Shown piece after piece: positions 38,171-49,969 of a stretch of 64,000 nucleotides of DNA. Origin of the DNA: Welwitschia mirabilis (lineage: Eukaryota; Gnetophyta; Gnetopsida; Welwitschiales). Made by a program: the position numbers and the translations under genes. The DNA is taken from the NCBI GenBank assembly GCA_051453625.1, contig JBOZIK010000001.1, positions 144,872,000 to 144,935,999 of the forward strand, given 5' to 3'. Below the pieces are notes generated by a model. It saw only the letters and a list, made by a program, of their open reading frames with translations, was not told the DNA's origin and did no database searches. Positions within the stretch are counted from its first letter, which is position 1, and every line of letters begins with the position of its first letter.

Positions 38171-40160
38171 TTCATTCTGCTTCTTTGCACTTATAAAAAG
38201 ATGCTTCTAAATATTCATTTGAGGACTCTTGCAAATGCATGTAAACACATGGCATTCCACTTCACACACCCCAATGAATGACACACACTTTAATGTAGTA
38301 AGTTGTTACATTTTCCTCCCCTTAGTAAGTTTGCATTTTTGGAAACTACTTAAGCTATCCAATACACTAGAAATAACCATTACTAAGTAATGGATCTAAA
38401 CCTAAGCTTTGATATCAAAATTTCATGAATTGGATTTTTAGGTTGGACTTAAAAGCACAATTTATTTTTTAATAATTAACTAAATTACATTACATTTATA
38501 TTAATATAAATTAAATAATTTGATTAATCATTGTAATGAATCAATTAGGTTATAAATGAGAGACTTAACTCCTAGTTACTCTTAGGATTGATGTCAAGTG
38601 AACTATGTAATGATAGCTCACTTGACTAATACCATAACTAATCTTAATGTTAATTAAAAATTTGAATTAGAAGCACACATTAGAAGTGGGTAGGTTGTGG
38701 TCGAATGGTTGAATGCACTAACAGCTAAATAACCATGCCTATGTATCCTCATCTAAAGGACTTCATACCACATGTAGTTCTATCTTAAACTTCATTTCCA
38801 TCTCCACCAATATGCATGACTGTAAGATAGATCGAGGTGGTCTATATTAGTGGCTTGTGGAAATCCTAGGCATGAAAGAATGTAAGGAATAATGCTAGAA
38901 CTTAATATTCAAATAATCATTAAGAGATATCACACATAATTATAGGTACTTATTAAAAGTAGCTATATGTAAAATTATAGGAGGTAATCAGTCAAGAACT
39001 CTCAAGGTTACAACATCAAATCCTATTTTGGAATTTTAACATATAAATGATAACAATAGACATCTATATTAATTTAAATCATATTTATGGGTACCCAAAT
39101 GTATATATATAGTGAACCCCTAGTCACTTAGTTAAAATATCTATTAGTAACCTCCATTGCTAAGCATAAGAAATCCCTCATTTATAACATCTTAATGAGA
39201 TCCAAAGGAAGAGAAGTGTTGTAGTAGAATTTCATTATAATAAACTCATGTAAAAACATGATTAACACACACATACATATACACACATACATACACATCA
39301 TTTTAGTAGGGTACCTCTTAGTTGCTTCTTTTATAGTATAAAATAATAAATATAGTAATATATAAATACAAAATACCAAAGAGAATAGTTCATATGCCAC
39401 TGATAAGGTTACTAGTCTCAACAGTCTTAGCACAATAGAAGTCAAAGGACAAAGGTCGCTAATTAAATTCCTAATTATCACAGTGAGCATCATATAATAA
39501 TCACTATTATTGGATCATTTTATGCATAAGATAACAAATAACTACTTAGAACATTTAACTCATATGCATGAACATGTAAGAAATTATATTCAAGAATACA
39601 TATTTGGAAAATGTTAAGAATACTAAAAGTAACCATGATCATTGAAGGTTATGCTAAAATCTACATCATTTTGTAACTATACTATGCCTACTATAACTGC
39701 ATTAAATCATACTAAAACCAATATGATTATTTGTCAATTACATCCAATAACACCTAACATTCATTATAAATTAATTATTAAGTGTAAGAAAGCATTTTCT
39801 TGAAATAATTATAATAAGAACATTATCTAAGGAGCCAAAGAAGAGTCTTTAATCTTATCTAAACACTTATTTAATCATGTTTTTATTCCTAACATTAACC
39901 TACTCTTAAGAATAAAACATGTTTTGGCATGATAATGTGAACAATGTGGAAGTCTAACGAATGAGTACTCTGCCTTCTTATAGGAGGTTATCATAGTTGT
40001 ACTTTAAGAGGAAAGGTACAAGTACTACAATGTTGGATTTCACATCCCCTACACCCTCTAATACATTTCAACATAATAACTAAACATATTTACCCTTATA
40101 ATATATGTATAATATTATGCTTATAAGCATCATAATATAATATAATACAATATTATGCAT

Positions 40161-40216
40161 ATAATATAATATAATATAATATAATATAATATAATATAAT
40201 ATAATATAATATAATA
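40161..40216 (+). repeat. (ATAAT)n microsatellite (unit B)
   Basis: About eleven near-perfect ATAAT pentamers. The unit A equivalent is interrupted. Confidence 0.95.
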
Positions 40217-41026
40217 TTATATGTAATATTATGCATATGAAATAATATAACATAATGTAATATAATTTATTATAAATAATACAATATTATCCTTTATGAT
40301 AAATTAATGGTCCATTACATTTAGTTAATAGAAACATCCACATGCATGAAATGAAGATAAAAAATATTAAATGTAAGATAATCAGGATATTAGATAAATC
40401 ATAACATGTACATAGAAACATGCATTAGCTAAAGAAATTTAATATTTTAATTAGTTTAATACCAAAACAAAGTGTTCATAGGGCCTACAATTAGATACAT
40501 AATAGTTTATTAAATTGTATTCTTTGGAAGGAGTCTCCGAATTGGATGGATGTCTCATGTAAAACTAGTAACTTACTACCAATAATATTTCTTTAGGTTT
40601 AAGAAATGCATTTCATTTCTTTCTATTCACATTTTCATGTAGTTTAGAATCACATTTAATACCATGGACCCTCCTAGTTTCACACACTAAGAAATAGCAC
40701 TTATTTACCTTAAAGAATCCCTCCCCTAATATGGAGGACTTTTTGAGCAAACATGTAGGTTTTGTTCATCTAATTGTATTAAAGTTTTTCAAAAAAAAAA
40801 AAAGAAAACGAATAATTTTTTTAAAAAAGGGAAAATGAACAATTTCCTACTTTTGTCAACCGCAAATAAATTTCTTGTTAATGTAACATGAAGAATCTAA
40901 GGATGACAAAGCAGTAGAAAATAAAGTGTAAGCAGCCAAAAAGAAAGGCGAATCATTCTCAGAATTGGTAATGTGGAAATGAAGTTCCCAGAATACGTGA
41001 TATTGAAATAAACTAAATTTACCGAC

Positions 41027-42118
41027 CTCTGTAATTGCAGTGACCTCTGCGTGAGCTACAGGATCAGTGTTATGGAGCACCATATTGTAAGAGCTTACTA
41101 TAATCTCTTCATTCCAAATAACAAATGCCACAAGTAGCCCGCCTTCGCCGTTTTGGACTTCTTTGTATGCCTTATCAATAGCCTTGGATGAGAGTCTCGA
41201 ATCCCTGTCTTGAACAACTTCCTGATGTCTTGGTATTATCCTTTTCTCCAGGCATAACCCTAAGATCAAAGATACTTTGCCATTCTAAGTCTTGCGTCCT
41301 TTACAAGTTATTCGATATTCTTCTATAGCTTTTTTGAAGAATTTGCAGTCACGCTTAGACACTTTCACAGAATCCATTTGATCTGTGCATACTCAAATTC
41401 TCGACTCACCAAGACCTTTACCTAGTCATCTAATTTTTCAAGACCAAAGTTGTTTATCATAGCCAGGGCACGAGCAAAAAGTAAAGAGGATTCTTCGAGA
41501 ACTAGATTCCTCACATAATCAATTTTGAGCTTCGTTAAGTTTACAGAACACCTGAGGATCGTCGGACACAAAGAAATCAAGTAAAAAATGCCTTCGTTTG
41601 GAACAACTAACTGCTGTAGAAAGTTTACTAGTCGTTCAGACTTTCTAGGATTTAATGCTAGAATGCTAGGGTTCCTTCTTATGGCTCTGAAGAGATTTTC
41701 TTTGTTTTTGAATAAGGTTTTGAGATATTGAATATGTCGCGTAAGTTTTTAATATTTAGTACTCTAGGGGCTCTGGACACTGCATCTCCAAGAATTTTGG
41801 CTAACAACCCTAACGATTTTATTTAGGTTCGTCTCTACTTTCTGTGATGATTACGATGCAATGGAGGGAAATTTGAGAAGAAAAACGAAGAGACAAGCTC
41901 AAAGGACAGAATTCTCGTAGAGGAAGCAATGGCGCTAGTCTTGGTTTAGTAAGATGGAACACTTCGGAATAAGCTATTCCGAACTTTGCATTCTGCTTCT
42001 TCGTGCTTTCAAAAAGATGCTTTTGGAGATCCATTTGAGGACTCTTGTGAATGCATGCAAACACACAACATCCCACTTCACAAACTCTAATGGATGACAC
42101 ATTAATAAATGAGTTCAA
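41027..42118 (-). pseudogene. Chimeric mTERF / guanosine-deaminase pseudogene, copy B
   Basis: Read on the minus strand. 42,118-41,819 is an open N-terminal frame, truncated relative to copy A. From about 41,808 the mTERF region reads LAKILGDAVSRAPRVL, then after a frameshift NKENLFRAIRRNPSILALN, VVPNEGI, RNLVLEESSLLFARALAMIN. In-frame stops follow, then ILGLCLEKRIIPRHQ. Without a break this becomes guanosine deaminase: VVQDRDSRLSSKAIDKAYKE, NGEGG, NMVLHNTDPVAHAEVTAITE. The deaminase zinc ligand His and catalytic Glu (HAE) are intact. The exon ends at a GAG/GTCGGT donor (41,027/41,026). The exon with the two Cys ligands (PCxxC) is not found downstream, so no active deaminase can be made. mTERF genes are mostly intronless organellar proteins; guanosine deaminase acts in purine salvage. 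The fusion is visible; its origin is inferred. Confidence 0.85.
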
Positions 42119-42299
42119 AAGTAATAGGTTACTTTATATGGGAGAAGGGATGAAATTAATAAATGAGCTTTTAGAAATGTCATGCATGTAGAAGGACCAC
42201 ATTTAGAATTACTATAAGAGGTTGGTCCATTAGTGTAAAAAGAGATGTGGAAAAGGTTAAATAATGAACTAGACAAGAAATGAATGATTAGTAGAGCTA

Positions 42300-43760
42300 T
42301 TATGTTATTTATGAAAAGAATAAGTCAAATTTGGATAACTATATACTAATCATGGTTAGCAAATAATTTGTTAAATGTTTGGGCACTATCCAGGAGAAGA
42401 GGCTAGCAAAATGGATGAAAAATAATAATTTTCATGCATTTTCTTAAGAATGACTTCGAAGGCATTACTCTACAATGGATTATCTGGTCATCTACAGGTT
42501 TTGAATGGAGTAAGTAAATAAGTGGTGAAAAAGGATTTCATTTGTCTTATTGACTTTAAAGCTTATGACTCATTTATTAGAGATAAACTATGGAGTAGAC
42601 ATATCAATATTATTATTATCTGTTGTCTATTGATTGCTATGCAAAGACTCTATGTAGAAATAATGGTTGAATTAAAAAACATGGATTCCCAAAGCTCTTA
42701 TAAGTTTTATAATAAAATGGGAATAAAAAAAGGTTGTCCTCTATCACTAACATTGTTTGGAATTTCATTGATGAATTAGAAAGATGGATGTAGTAGGTAT
42801 CAGAAAGGAATGAAATGAAATTAGGCCAAAAAGTGCTCTATCTCTTAATTTTTCTAGATGATGTAACACTAGTTACAAATTCTGATGTAGGACTTTAGAC
42901 TGTGTTAAAAGTATTAGAAAGGTCTTGTGAATACTTGAGGATGAAGTAAATGTTCCCCAAAAAAATTCTTATTTATGAAACAAATGCAAGAAAGTATTTC
43001 TTAGTCTAAATAATAAATATCTTAAGATTATTAATTCTTACTAATACCTTAGATTACAATGTTTCCAAAACTATAAATGGAATCAATGTGTGTTGAAAAT
43101 AGTTGTTAATGGATGGAAGACTCTTTATTCTATAAAGAGCAAATGTGAAAAATAAAATATTTGATCATGAAAGGTATGAAGGCAATTTTTTCATATGATT
43201 ATGCAACCACTCATTTTAATTGAATTCATAGGATGGAGCATAATTCTTGTCAAAGATTTATGGAAGAAAATAAAGAAAATTCAAAATTTTTGATAGATGA
43301 GCTTAAGGTTAGAGCCCAAGTACCATATGAAATTTTATTTCTAGAGGTCAATATGTTACATTTTGAAGCTAAGGTAATATGTTAATTTTTAGTCTTTTCA
43401 TAGAAGATTAGGCTTGATAACAAAAGCTTTCAACTGAGGTATTAGAATCTACTCAAGAGAAAGGATGATATGATAAAGGAAGGTTGTGGATACATGAATG
43501 GCGCATTCAAGATCACAGTATAACTAGAGAGCCTAAAATAATTCACAAGATGATGAAAATAAAAGTTATTAATAAATGCTAGAAGATAGCTAAAAATAAA
43601 AAGAAACTTCAGTCCTATTGTGAAACTATTAGAGGAAGCAAGCTTAATAAGAAAGTGGAGTATCTCTCTAATGTAATACCATTGCAAATCAAAAACATGA
43701 CTAATATAGTAAGGATGAAATTTCATCATCTTAGAGTTAAAAATGGAATCATTAAATGAA
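42300..43760 (+). mobile_element. RTE-clade LINE fragment (reverse transcriptase and C-terminal region)
   Basis: The plus strand carries a decayed non-LTR retrotransposon. NKSNLDNYILIMVSK (near 42,325) and KCLGTIQEKRLAKWMKN (near 42,375) are the start of the RT fingers. DFICLIDFKAYDSFIRDKLW (42,530) holds the first catalytic Asp. GIKKGCPLSLTLFGI (42,720) is the B motif. FLDDVTLV (42,851) is the FADD box with both Asp kept. GWKTLYSIKSKC (43,111), LKVRAQVPYEILFLE (43,300) and KNMTNIVRMKFHHLRVKNG (about 43,690) follow the order of plant RTE C-terminal regions. Several stops and frameshifts are present. The 5' endonuclease domain is absent, as expected from 5' truncation; I see no clear 3' tail. 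Confidence 0.85.
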
Positions 43761-43769
43761 CCTTTTTCT

Positions 43770-46700
43770 TTTATTACAATTATTAAATTTCTTGACTTAG
43801 TATTTAGATAATTAAATTTTATCTCTTTATATTCTCAATATCATTTCTATTTACTATGCATTATTATAGTCATGTGAAGTCTTCAAATTTTAAATGAAAT
43901 GTGCAAAAAACTATAAAATCTTAGAAATAACAATGAAGGATCAATAAACTAGTAATTACAAATTTTATGATAGAATAGTAATTATTATTCTAGTAATGTA
44001 TCCAATTTAAGTAAAAGAAACTTTTAAATTTACCAAGTGATTTGAGGTTGATGACATTTTTTTCTATAGATTTCTAATTAAACATTGTTAATAGTATAAG
44101 CTAAAAAACTATTATTATTGATGATTAANNNNNNNNNNNNNNNNNNNNNNNNNNNNNNNNNNNNNNNNNNNNNNNNNNNNNNNNNNNNNNNNNNNNNNNN
44201 NNNNNNNNNNNNNNNNNNNNNNNNNNNNNNNNNNNNNNNNNNNNNNNNNNNNNNNNNNNNNNNNNNNNNNNNNNNNNNNNNNNNNNNNNNNNNNNNNNNN
44301 NNNNNNNNNNNNNNNNNNNNNNNNNNNNNNNNNNNNNNNNNNNNNNNNNNNNNNNNNNNNNNNNNNNNNNNNNNNNNNNNNNNNNNNNNNNNNNNNNNNN
44401 NNNNNNNNNNNNNNNNNNNNNNNNNNNNNNNNNNNNNNNNNNNNNNNNNNNNNNNNNNNNNNNNNNNNNNNNNNNNNNNNNNNNNNNNNNNNNNNNNNNN
44501 NNNNNNNNNNNNNNNNNNNNNNNNNNNNNNNNNNNNNNNNNNNNNNNNNNNNNNNNNNNNNNNNNNNNNNNNNNNNNNNNNNNNNNNNNNNNNNNNNNNN
44601 NNNNNNNNNNNNNNNNNNNNNNNNNNNNNNNNNNNNNNNNNNNNNNNNNNNNNNNNNNNNNNNNNNNNNNNNNNNNNNNNNNNNNNNNNNNNNNNNNNNN
44701 NNNNNNNNNNNNNNAAATAGGTTATAAGTGCGTAATTTTTTAAAATAAAAAATATTATGATTCTTGCATTGAACTTGTTAAGTTTTTAAGGAAGTAAGTC
44801 TCCCAAAAATAATAACTTTCTATACATAGGTTATTTAATTAAGATAATTAAACTCATATATTCTTAGCTTATAACATTCTTAAGGTCTAAAGGATAAATA
44901 AATTACTTGGACATGTTTTCATTTAACTAGACACATATAAGAATAGAAGTAACTTAAAAAAATGTTTATTGTTAAATATTAAACTTTGGAATTCTATGAT
45001 TATTAAATAAAGGAATTGACTTTCAAAGTATTCTAACATCAACTATATCCATTTTGTTAATTTATATGTAAGAATCAATCAAACAATGATAACAATAAAC
45101 ATCTTTGTCATAAGTTTTTTATACTGAATTTTTAATAACTTTTATAAAATATTTTATAGTGCCTACTTACTTGCTAATAATATATTTTTGCAAAGATCCA
45201 ATTATAACACATGTTTAATCCAAAATTATTATCAAAAATTACATGAAACATATAAGAGTATTAGATAGTCAAATAATAAAAACATTAAAAATAGAAATCA
45301 TCCATTAATTCTATTAAGTTGCATCATTTCAATTTCATCTTCAAAGCCATAATTGTGATATAGAAACACCAAATTACTTTACTATAAAACACTGGACAAA
45401 ATAAAAAGCTACTATTAGAAAAATTAAAAAGTTAGAATTAGTTTCATATTCAAAAACCACCATAATTTATTGCATTAGGTTTCTTTAGAGGACTTTGAAA
45501 GAGTAGCTAGTGGGATGATTACAAGACAAACCATAAGAAAATAGTGTTTCTTTCCTTTAATGCTTTCACAAACATGGGAAGCAAGAAAGAGACGATGCAT
45601 CTGCTAATCCTAAGGTAATCCCAAAACTAATTAGAATATCATCTATAAAACAAAAAAAGTGAAAACAAAAAAAAAGAAATAAGTAAAGCAAATAGGAGGA
45701 TACGACAAGAAGAGAAGGTACTTATATTTCTAAACATAAAGGAAGGTGTAAAGATTGGTCTTTACTTCTTAATAATAATAATATAAAAAATTAGAAAGAA
45801 TTTTTATTAGTCTTAGAAAGTATTAAAAAATTAGAAGAAATAATATTAGGAAAAATTCTAAGCCTATATAAAAAGTAAGAAATTTTGTGATGTTGAACTT
45901 AAAACTTTTAGTAATCATACCTCATTCAAGACTATATCCATTAAAGTCCTTTAAATGAATAATTTAAATACAACCAAATCCTTCTTATATAACATCATCC
46001 AAAGGATCAAACTCTTAAGAGAATAAATGTTCTAACATTTAGACTACCATACCATTGACTACAAGTAAAAAGATGTAAATAATATAAAAAATAATACATT
46101 TAAAAGAATTCATAGTTATAAAGAAAGGTTTCCTTTTTTAAAAAAATTACTATTTCTTTGTCTTTTGTGTATTCTATTTTCTTTTTAAAAATTCATGGTT
46201 GGGGATGTAATTGGTTAAATATTATTCATAAGTGATTATACTCTCTAAAGACTGTTTTAAATTTTAGCACATGCTCATTTTAATTTCATAAGGGTTGAAA
46301 TATAAAAAGAAATAACAATTAACTAGATAATTTTTTTTTTAAAAATTCCATTCATTTTAGTATTTGCTTTCATTATGTAAAAAGACTATTTTGAAAGTTC
46401 AAGGTACTACTTAAAATGATTATTATTTCTTAGGTTAGTAGGAGGTTTATTATGTTTTTAAATATATCATTAGATAAATGACATAATTTTTTTATGTACT
46501 TACAGATTTCATGTTTTATATTATTTTGAGATGGATGAACATACATTAATGTATGAGTAGCCTTTTTTATTAGTTTTATAGGGAATGTACTAGAACATTG
46601 CTATTAATAAACCCATGAAACATACATCCCAACAAGATGTTTAAAGGATGATAAAAAGCTAGGATGAACTACCCATCATAAAAACCATTTATTTGATAAT

Positions 46701-47944
46701 GTTTCTAACTTAATAGAAGTGAATAATGATAATAACTCCAAGGGATTAAACAAGGAAATACTTAAAATAGCTAGATATTAGATGTAGTATAATTGAGTTA
46801 TTGATGATGCAAATAACAACAAGAATTGATACAACAAACTTAGAAAAAGCTTAAATAGTTCTTTAGATGGGACTTCCCACCTATGAAAAGGTCTTTTATG
46901 CTACTAAATTTATAACTTAGAAAGAAAAATATTAAGACAATAACAAAAAAAACTCTGTAGATGACTCTATTCTTATTTTTCAAATGGTTTAGAGAATCAA
47001 AATGTTGAATGAGATTATGATAAGAAGAGAAGATGCATTAGTTAGATTTAGAATTATTGGCTAGGTCTCTTCTTCGAATCGTTTTTCTTTATATTATGAT
47101 AATTTTATTATAATTTCAAACACAAGAGGACATGAAATAATCGATAGATAATAAAAATAATTATTTTGAAATTAATTTTTGTTACTTTTCAAATAGAAAC
47201 TATGCATCCTTAATGAGAACCTTCAATTAATTATGAACAAGAAAGACTTATTTGGACATAGTTATATTTTTTTCTTTTAAAAATCATTTTTAACATAACA
47301 TCAATAATAAGCATTCTAGAAGCTATAGGTCCTAGGACCTTAGATTTATCTTATCTATTAATTAGTAGCTAGATTTAGTATATAACAAACATTAATTAGA
47401 ATTTGAAAATAGAGATCAAAACTAATAGACAAGGGAGGGATTTATAAATAAAGTTATCATTTCATTTATATTATGAATACATCTAAAATATGTTACATAA
47501 AGCAGTAACAACAAGAGATAGGCTCAAAAAGCAAAATTTCTAGATGGGACCCTCACTTTTATAACATGTGATTCAAAAAAACTTTATATGATTAATAATT
47601 ATGACTATTTAATGACATGAGAATTATATAATGGAAACTTGATATAATTATATGTGAAAATTAGATAAAAAATATAGATAAATTTAAGAGAAATGATAAC
47701 GAGAAAGATGCTAGAATCTGGATTCAACTCATTAAATTTAATCCTTGAAAAAAAATGCTTAAAGAAAGAGACATAATCCTACTGTGATACTATTTGAAGT
47801 GGAAACAGACTTTAAAACATTCAAATCTAGAAATTGTTGCTCACTTTAAAAATAAGAATGAATCCAAAAACTAAGAATAGAATCTAGAAGAAGAGACTGA
47901 GTTTTAAAGTAGATGTGAATAAAGAGAATTCATGGTGAAGGATC
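43770..47944. other. AT-rich DNA with a 586-N gap, nothing assignable
   Basis: The gap is 44,129-44,714 and its flanks do not match each other. I found no gene, tRNA or element terminus in the remaining sequence on either strand. Confidence 0.4.
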
Positions 47945-49206
47945 TGTAGGATCTAGAACCCTAGAGGAGGGGGTGAATAGGATTTATAATTTAAAATATT
48001 ACCCTCTAAAAATTCACTAAAAAATATTGAGTATTCAAATTAATGAACTAAGCTATTAGTAAATAAGATCAAATGAAGGAACATGAAAATAATAGAAAAT
48101 AGAAAATACTAAAGAAGATGATCAGACATATGATTTATAGTGGTTCAAGAAACCTCTTNNNNNNNNNNAGGTAATCCGCTCCAACCCTAAGCTAATCTAG
48201 ATCCTTGTTGGTTTTTTTTCAAGTTTCTTAGATCAACTATAACCTTTACAAACAAAATTTTCAGGGCTAAGTCTTATCCTTTATAGAGCAAATCTTTTAA
48301 TGAAAATAGCATGCTGGAATACACTAACTTCACTAGATCTAAAGTACAACAAATTCAAAAATATACTATCTAAAATCTCACAATTCCAAGTACATATAGT
48401 GTAGTCTATTTGACTAAGATTTCAATAGTAAAAAAGAATGTATTTTCTTTTTGGTCTATGCAAAAATATCCTTGAAGATTTTGGTTATATGGCTTATATA
48501 AAAATAGATTTTAGGGTTTATAAATGAATCTGATACTCTAATGGTTAAAAATAAGAAGACAATGGCTAAAATATAGGCTAAAAAGTTCTATTTCTGCCAT
48601 AACTAATTAACCCTCGAAGCATCTGGTCGACCTCATTGACTATCCTTACTAAAGTTGATCAATGCCATTTTCTTCTAGTTGATCTAAGTTTTTTATATCA
48701 CTTAGTTTGGTCGATTCCATCTAGAATCTAGTTGACTACATATGGTCTAGTTCTAGTCAATCCTCTTTTAATCTCGTTAACCCCTTATGAACTTGATATA
48801 AAACATTTTTACCACAGGTTTGGTCGACCTCTCTAAAATTCAATCGATCCCTTAATAAATTGTTTTAATAATTTTTAGCATAGGTTCAGTTGACCTCTTT
48901 GGACTCTAGTTGATCCCTTGATAGATTTATCAAATAAATTTTAGTACAGGTTTGATCGATCCCTTTGGGAACTGGTTGATCCCTTAATAGATTAATCAAA
49001 CAAATTTTAGTATAGGTCTAGTCAACACCTATGGGATCCAATCGATCTCTTTTTTATTTTGTCACTTATTAGATTTAACTGAAGCTAGTGAAAAATGTTG
49101 GGTTACTTTTGAATTTCAAGAAGTATTACTTTCTATAAAAATTACAACATATTTTGCTACACTAGATATGTTAGTTTGACATCAACTTGGTAAAAATAAC
49201 TTAATA
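47945..49206 (-). repeat. LTR of the SIRE-like copia element (3' LTR in minus orientation)
   Basis: Bounded on the plus strand by TGTAGGATCTAG at 47,945 and by ACTTAATA at 49,206 (expected ...CA). It is followed by the reversed polypurine tract at 49,207-49,221. The length of ~1,262 bp suits SIRE/Maximus-type elements. It contains a 10-N gap (48,159-48,168) and a 66-bp tandem array. The segment at 47,960-47,985 (ACCCTAGAGGAGGGGGTGAA) lies just inside the LTR terminus. Confidence 0.75.
48816..49060 (+). repeat. 66-bp tandem array with paired GTCGAC/GATC motifs
   Basis: The anchor AGGT(T/C) occurs at 48,816, 48,882, 48,948 and 49,014, an exact 66-bp period over 3.7 units. Each unit has two imperfect palindrome-like sites, a (G/C)GTCGACC-type and a TCGATCCC-type, about 22 bp apart. 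More diverged units continue leftwards to about 48,600. Confidence 0.85.
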
Positions 49207-49221
49207 GTCTCCCCCTTTGAC
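49207..49221 (-). promoter_or_regulatory. Polypurine tract of the SIRE-like element
   Basis: The minus strand reads TCAAAGGGGGAGAC directly before the LTR. This is the plus-strand priming site expected at the 3' end of an LTR retrotransposon, and it fixes the element's orientation. Confidence 0.8.
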
Positions 49222-49969
49222 ATTAATGGCAAACTATACTTGTTTATATATAATAACTTATCAAGCTTATTATGAAAACTTCCCCTTACAATATGTCCAT
49301 AATAAAAACATGAAATATTATTGACTAGAATAATAACATGTTTACTTAAAACAAGCATTCATAATGATTTTGTAAAAATAACCAGCTAAATAAGTTTTTG
49401 AAGGCATAATCTATAGGAAAGATCATTCATTAGTAAGTAGTACAACTGATACAGATAATTATTACTATTAACCACAATTAAGTAGTACAACTGATAGATA
49501 ATCATGCTTAAACAAGTGATGTAGTAAGAAAAATAACAATAATAGTAACAACAATAATCACAAGAAGACAAGTATGATTCTTTCTCTTCCTATCCCTTAG
49601 ATTTTTCTTTAGAATCTAGGTCATCATCTTCTTCTTCTTCTACCACTTTCTATTGAGAGCTACTGGCTTTCTTAGATGTATCGACAATTTCGTAGCGTAC
49701 TGTAATGAGTGACTCCTTGATGTAACGAGTACATGAATCCAACCTTTTAAGGTACAATAGAGTCTTTTCAGGGAAGGCTTACTTCAGAGAAGGAGATTTA
49801 TAAGATTTCTTAGAGCCAAAAAAAATGTGCATGTGGTATAGAATAGCATGCCCAATGAAAGACGTGGGAGTTAAGGTCTTAAGTTTGGAATGCATTTCGA
49901 TCCTAAAGTGGCAATAGATATTTGCATCAAGACAAAGTAAGGAAGAGCGTGAGTCTTATGTTATTCTAG
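49222..49969. other. SIRE-like element interior between third ORF and polypurine tract
   Basis: No clear coding motif. Low-complexity TCT/CTT-rich bases occur near 49,620-49,650. Broken frames probably continue the third ORF region from 49,970. Confidence 0.4.

Larger units (their letters stand above)
35060..38320 (+). repeat. Segmental tandem duplication, unit A (~3.26 kb)
   Basis: The whole unit is matched by unit B (38,415-42,135) in the same order and direction: TTGGA(T/C)... AATAATTAACTAAATTACATT at the left, the GTGG-AATGGTT-AATGCAC segment, AAGAATAAAACATGTTT, the ATAAT-rich array at 36,190-36,330, and the chimeric pseudogene at the right. Unit A lacks about 437 bp that unit B has (39,420-39,858) and keeps about 234 bp that unit B lost. 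Confidence 0.9.
38415..42135 (+). repeat. Segmental tandem duplication, unit B (~3.7 kb)
   Basis: This is the second copy of the unit at 35,060-38,320, separated from it by about 95 bp. It contains the extra ~437 bp (39,420-39,858) and lacks the ~234 bp corresponding to 37,775-38,009. The end points of both differences lie at short near-repeats (TCTCAACAGTC / TCTAAACACTT; GGTTTCG / GCTTCG), which suggests small deletions. The LINE fragment begins just beyond its right edge. Confidence 0.9.

Noticed and set aside
40856-41026. C-terminal part of the 137-codon frame at 40,856-41,269 as deaminase protein
   Set aside because: After the GTCGGT donor the residues no longer match the family; it is intron read-through.
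41027-41269. Functional guanosine deaminase gene
   Set aside because: HAE is present, but the exon with the two Cys zinc ligands is absent and the fused upstream frame has stops.
44118-44720. 200-codon ORF spanning the 586-N gap
   Set aside because: It contains only a few real codons.
48600-49100. CRISPR array or satellite centromeric repeat
   Set aside because: The 66-bp repeats have no spacer/repeat structure, number fewer than five clear units, and lie inside an LTR of a plant retrotransposon.
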